Shown: piece by piece, positions 5,787 to 7,740 of the stretch
How positions within the stretch are numbered: the stretch's first letter is position 1
Layout: the number at the start of each line of letters is the position of its first letter
Source: CAZLWF01 sp031972835
GTDB taxonomy: Bacteria > Patescibacteriota > Minisyncoccia > Phycocordibacterales > UBA9973
Length of the DNA: 7,740 bases
Assembly (NCBI GenBank): GCA_031972835.1
Contig: DALYDX010000023.1
Location: 1-7,740, forward strand
Reading direction: 5' to 3'
Notes under the pieces: model-generated
Told to the model about the DNA's origin: nothing
Databases searched by the model: none
What the model saw: only the letters and a program-made list of their open reading frames with translations
Position numbers and translations under genes: made by a program

Positions 5787-6793
5787 AGATCAGGGACTGA
5801 GGCGCTTGGGTTCGACTTGCCAAATATTATGGAGTCTAGAGACCATCTTCCACCACCTAGTACGAATAGAATAGATAGTAATCCAAAAAGTGTTATATGT
5901 GAATAGACGGCTTCTTTGAAGAAGAAAAATGAAAGTGACAAAACTCCAAAGGCAATAACCGAAGATAGTCTGGTAAACAAACCTAAAATCAACATCAATC
6001 CTATAGCAAACTCTACTATACCAGCACCAACAACCCACAGACTCGCATCGACAGGTATTACAGAAGTTAGATGGAAATTGTTTACAACAAGTTCAGATAG
6101 ATGTGGATTCAATATTTTTTCATACAGAGCCAAGAACATCATCGCCCCTCCTATTCCCACACGCAAAATCGGTGAAGCAAGTGATCTTTTTATCTTGAGT
6201 GAGTGCAATATTTTGAAATTGAAAATGTCGTCAAAGCCTGGACGCTCATTGTGAAGTGCTAGGAATGCAACTGCGAGTGCCAAAAAATCTAAATTCCCAA
6301 AAAGATAAAAATTGTTAGTTAGACCAAAAATATACAATCCGATTGTAAGTAAGGCAGAAGGTATAAGCAAAAATCCTGCCATGAAAAAGAAACCTAGTAG
6401 AATTTCAAGAAACGCGACACTGCTTGTGGCAACCTCTATAGGAGAAACTAAAACTTGTGCTGTACCAGCACCTATAAGTGCGATACCAAGAGATAGTCTT
6501 ATAGCCCAAGGTAGAAACTCATCGTATGTTTTAAGTCTATCACTAACTCGCTCTGCCCAAGATCTTAGAAAATTACTTCTGCGATACATAAAAGCAATCA
6601 ATACGACAAGAAGCACAACGGACACAGTTATGTTTATAGTCGTCTGCGAAGAGATTGCGTTTGTCACATACTGAATATCCTGACCTGAATTGGCCACAAA
6701 TTCTTCTTCTGTTAACACATAGCCGACATGGGCTGAAACAAAATTTGTAAAAGCAAAAATCGCAAATAAACTAACAAATAATATTTTTTTCAT
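5783..6793 (-). CDS. DoxX-like multi-pass membrane protein with signal peptide
   Basis: A 336-aa integral membrane protein. Residues 1-21 form a signal peptide (MKK, hydrophobic core, VSA before His22), followed by an outside segment to about residue 50. Hydrophobic stretches lie near 52-70, 96-116, 128-158 (perhaps two helices), 168-181, 208-224, 251-272, 277-293 and 299-313, so about eight membrane segments. The C-terminal half looks DoxX-like: PILRVGIGGAMMFLALYEKI (208-227), then a helix starting VVGAGIVEFAIGLMLILG, GLFTRLSSVIAF, and a final LFVLGGGRWSLD. DoxX-family proteins are quinone-linked or of unknown role, so no reaction can be given. ATG 6793 is chosen because the signal peptide starts there. 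A -10-like TAAAAT ends 6 nt upstream, which would make the mRNA leaderless. The gene ends with TGA, then the tRNA-Glu promoter. Membrane nature is certain; family placement is good but not exact. Confidence 0.8.
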   Translation of the reverse strand: MKKILFVSLFAIFAFTNFVSAHVGYVLTEEEFVANSGQDIQYVTNAISSQTTINITVSVVLLVVLIAFMYRRSNFLRSWAERVSDRLKTYDEFLPWAIRLSLGIALIGAGTAQVLVSPIEVATSSVAFLEILLGFFFMAGFLLIPSALLTIGLYIFGLTNNFYLFGNLDFLALAVAFLALHNERPGFDDIFNFKILHSLKIKRSLASPILRVGIGGAMMFLALYEKILNPHLSELVVNNFHLTSVIPVDASLWVVGAGIVEFAIGLMLILGLFTRLSSVIAFGVLSLSFFFFKEAVYSHITLFGLLSILFVLGGGRWSLDSIIFGKSNPSASVPDL

Positions 6794-6799
6794 AATTAT

Positions 6800-6829
6800 A
6801 TTTTAACACAAAAAGAAAAACTGAAGCAA
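6800..6829 (-). promoter_or_regulatory. Possible leaderless promoter for the DoxX-like gene
   Basis: On the minus strand, TTGCTT (6829-6824), an 18-bp spacer and TAAAAT (6805-6800), ending 6 nt before ATG 6793. A TATAAT at 6800-6795 is closer to consensus but ends only 1 nt before the ATG, so its start site would fall inside the coding region. The -35 lies in the terminator of the upstream gene. Confidence 0.45.
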
Positions 6830-6842
6830 AAGCTTCAGTTTT
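6817..6842 (-). terminator. Rho-independent terminator after the 192-aa gene
   Basis: An 11-bp perfect stem (6817-6827 with 6832-6842) with a 4-nt loop. On the minus strand it is followed by T5-C-T5. It starts about 9 nt after the stop codon of the upstream minus-strand gene and isolates the DoxX-like gene from it. Confidence 0.85.
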
Positions 6843-6851
6843 AAAAAAATA

Positions 6852-7430
6852 TTATTTAAATTTTATTTCTTCAAAAAGCACGTTGTCTTCGAGCCATTTT
6901 ATACATAATATGTCCCCTGGATTGTTGAGATTTTCGAAACCTTTCTCCCACAACTCTACTTGGACTACTCTGTCAAATGAATGCATCAGACGGGAATGTG
7001 TGTCTTTGTCATGTACAAATATACAAATACTTCTCTCGCCTTTTAGATGTACTGCTTTTTTCAATTGATCTACGAACAGACCGTTGAACGATGGCCCATC
7101 AGGATTGGACGAGTATTTAGGTATACTTTTTGGAACTTCTCCATTTGCTCCAAGTTTATACATACATGCTCTAAGAGTCTCTCTGGAAGCATGATTACCA
7201 GAGTCAATAAAAAAACAAGATTCTAAGTCTACTTTTAAAAATCTTAATCGTCCAGAAACTACAGATGAAAAGTTATCCATAGAAAATGGGGTCCTGAACT
7301 GACTCTGATGACGCGAGCTTGGTATTGCCTTCTCGGTTACATCATAATAGTCCGCCGAGCGAACAAAAATAATCTTGTCCAGTCTACCTAGAAATGGACT
7401 TTTCTCTTTACTTCTAATTGTCTCTACCAT
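6852..7430 (-). CDS. Uncharacterised 192-aa protein
   Basis: I do not recognise this protein. It is soluble, with no signal peptide or membrane helix. Short hydrophobic strands alternate with polar helices: LDKIIFVRSADYY near the start, ESCFFIDSGNHASRETLRACM in the middle, SICIFVHDKDTHSRL and ILCIKWLEDNVLFEEIKF near the end. This suggests an alpha/beta fold. FIDSGNHASRET and FVHDKDTHS carry clustered Asp/Asn/His/Ser residues after a beta strand and could form an active or metal site; that is inference. The frame opens at a GTG at 7448, but that codon overlaps the -10 box of the best promoter, so I prefer ATG 7430 (MVETIRSKEK). No Shine-Dalgarno is present. The gene is flanked by its own promoter and terminator and is divergent from tRNA-Val. 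Confidence 0.75.
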   Translation of the reverse strand: MVETIRSKEKSPFLGRLDKIIFVRSADYYDVTEKAIPSSRHQSQFRTPFSMDNFSSVVSGRLRFLKVDLESCFFIDSGNHASRETLRACMYKLGANGEVPKSIPKYSSNPDGPSFNGLFVDQLKKAVHLKGERSICIFVHDKDTHSRLMHSFDRVVQVELWEKGFENLNNPGDILCIKWLEDNVLFEEIKFK

Positions 7431-7446
7431 AAAAAAACTTTTTATC

Positions 7447-7474
7447 ACTATACCATAATATATATTATATTCAA
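7447..7474 (-). promoter_or_regulatory. Promoter for the 192-aa protein gene
   Basis: On the minus strand, TTGAAT (7474-7469), a 16-bp spacer and TATAGT (7452-7447). The predicted start near 7440 leaves about 10 nt of leader before ATG 7430. The surrounding AT-rich stretch holds other -10-like sequences, so the exact box is uncertain. Confidence 0.5.
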
Positions 7475-7542
7475 GTTTTAATAAGAATGTTGAATTAGGC
7501 TTAAATATATAGTAAGTTGTATCTACATAACCAATTATAAAT

Positions 7543-7618
7543 GCGCGGTTAGCTCAGTTGGTAGAGCGACCCCTTGACGTGGGGTAGGTCAGAGGTTCGA
7601 ATCCTCTATCGCGCACCA
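7543..7618 (+). tRNA. tRNA-Val (anticodon GAC), CCA encoded
   Basis: The acceptor stem is GCGCGGT/ATCGCGC, the D-arm GCTC/GAGC, and the anticodon stem ACCCC/GGGGT with loop TTGACGT (anticodon 7576-7578). The T-arm is AGAGG/CCTCT with TTCGAAT. The discriminator A (7615) is followed by an encoded CCA (7616-7618). It reads GUC and GUU codons. A terminator follows 8 nt downstream. No clear promoter stands out in the AT-rich 7475-7542 spacer; TACATA at 7524-7529 is a weak -10 candidate. Confidence 0.96.
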
Positions 7619-7626
7619 GAATGTAA

Positions 7627-7652
7627 AAAACTGCTCAAAATTGAGCAGTTTT
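7627..7652. terminator. Bidirectional terminator between tRNA-Val and the right-edge gene
   Basis: An 11-bp perfect stem (7627-7637 with 7642-7652), core CTGCTCA/TGAGCAG, with A and T runs outside. It follows tRNA-Val on the plus strand and the stop codon at 7657 of the minus-strand gene, so it can serve both. Confidence 0.83.
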
Positions 7653-7656
7653 AAAA

Positions 7657-7740
7657 TTATTCATTCATAATAGTCATTGGATGAATTTCTTGATCTCCAA
7701 TAGCAGAAGATTCAATAAAAATTTTTCCATCTATTTCTAT
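7657..7740 (-). CDS. C-terminal fragment of an unknown gene running off the right edge
   Basis: The minus strand is open from the window edge to TAA at 7659-7657, giving 27 residues that begin IEIDGKIFIESSAIGD and end MTIMNE. The strand-like start, the absence of other stops and the terminator 5 nt beyond the stop codon support a real gene end. Too little is visible to name a product. Confidence 0.55.
   Translation of the reverse strand: MEIDGKIFIESSAIGDQEIHPMTIMNE

Noticed and set aside
5790..6674. Open frames on both strands overlapping the DoxX-like gene
   Set aside because: They are shadows of a clear membrane-protein gene; their translations are low-complexity and have no start context.
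7536..7541. TATAAA directly before tRNA-Val as its -10 box
   Set aside because: It ends 1 nt before the tRNA, so transcription would begin inside the mature tRNA.

Overview
The window is AT-rich bacterial DNA with short intergenic spacers. No Shine-Dalgarno-like sequence precedes any of the six complete protein starts, and every gene is closed by a compact hairpin. TGA is used as a normal stop (membrane protein gene at 5783). The DoxX-like secreted-start membrane protein, the divergent NAD kinase and the several proteins I cannot place in known families resemble Patescibacteria/CPR, perhaps a Parcubacteria-type lineage. That placement is inference. The sequence is a scaffold: it holds three runs of exactly 100 N, typical of a metagenome assembly.

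Layout. 1-666 (+): 3' end of a nicotinate phosphoribosyltransferase gene. 720-1562 (+): NAD kinase. 1595-2694 (-): an unrecognised 314-aa protein with a His/Asp-rich motif, crossed by a false gap. 2816-4326 (+): adenylosuccinate synthetase, also crossed by a false gap. 4432-5352 (+): an isopenicillin N synthase-like 2-oxoglutarate/Fe(II) oxygenase. 5400-5499: a gap that looks real. 5641-5712 (-): tRNA-Glu(TTC) with a hairpin on each side. 5783-6793 (-): DoxX-like membrane protein. 6852-7430 (-): an unrecognised 192-aa protein. 7543-7618 (+): tRNA-Val(GAC). 7657-7740 (-): C-terminal end of an unknown gene.

Two of the three N runs are artefacts. Each is flanked by the same 55 bases on both sides, as expected when two contigs share a 55-base end overlap and a scaffolder still inserts 100 N. 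Removing 155 bases (100 N plus one copy) restores a single reading frame in both affected genes, so neither is broken.

The genes make metabolic sense in part. The first two enzymes make nicotinate mononucleotide and convert NAD to NADP. PurA takes IMP towards AMP. Otherwise almost every gene appears to be its own transcription unit, with its own promoter and a symmetric A-stem-loop-T terminator. Two starts lie 6 nt after a -10 box and would give leaderless mRNAs. I do not see a new multi-gene defence or mobile system. The most notable items are the uncharacterised HDxxHxxxH protein, the hairpin-bracketed tRNA-Glu, the oxygenase gene framed by identical terminator repeats, and the leaderless/SD-less gene starts.
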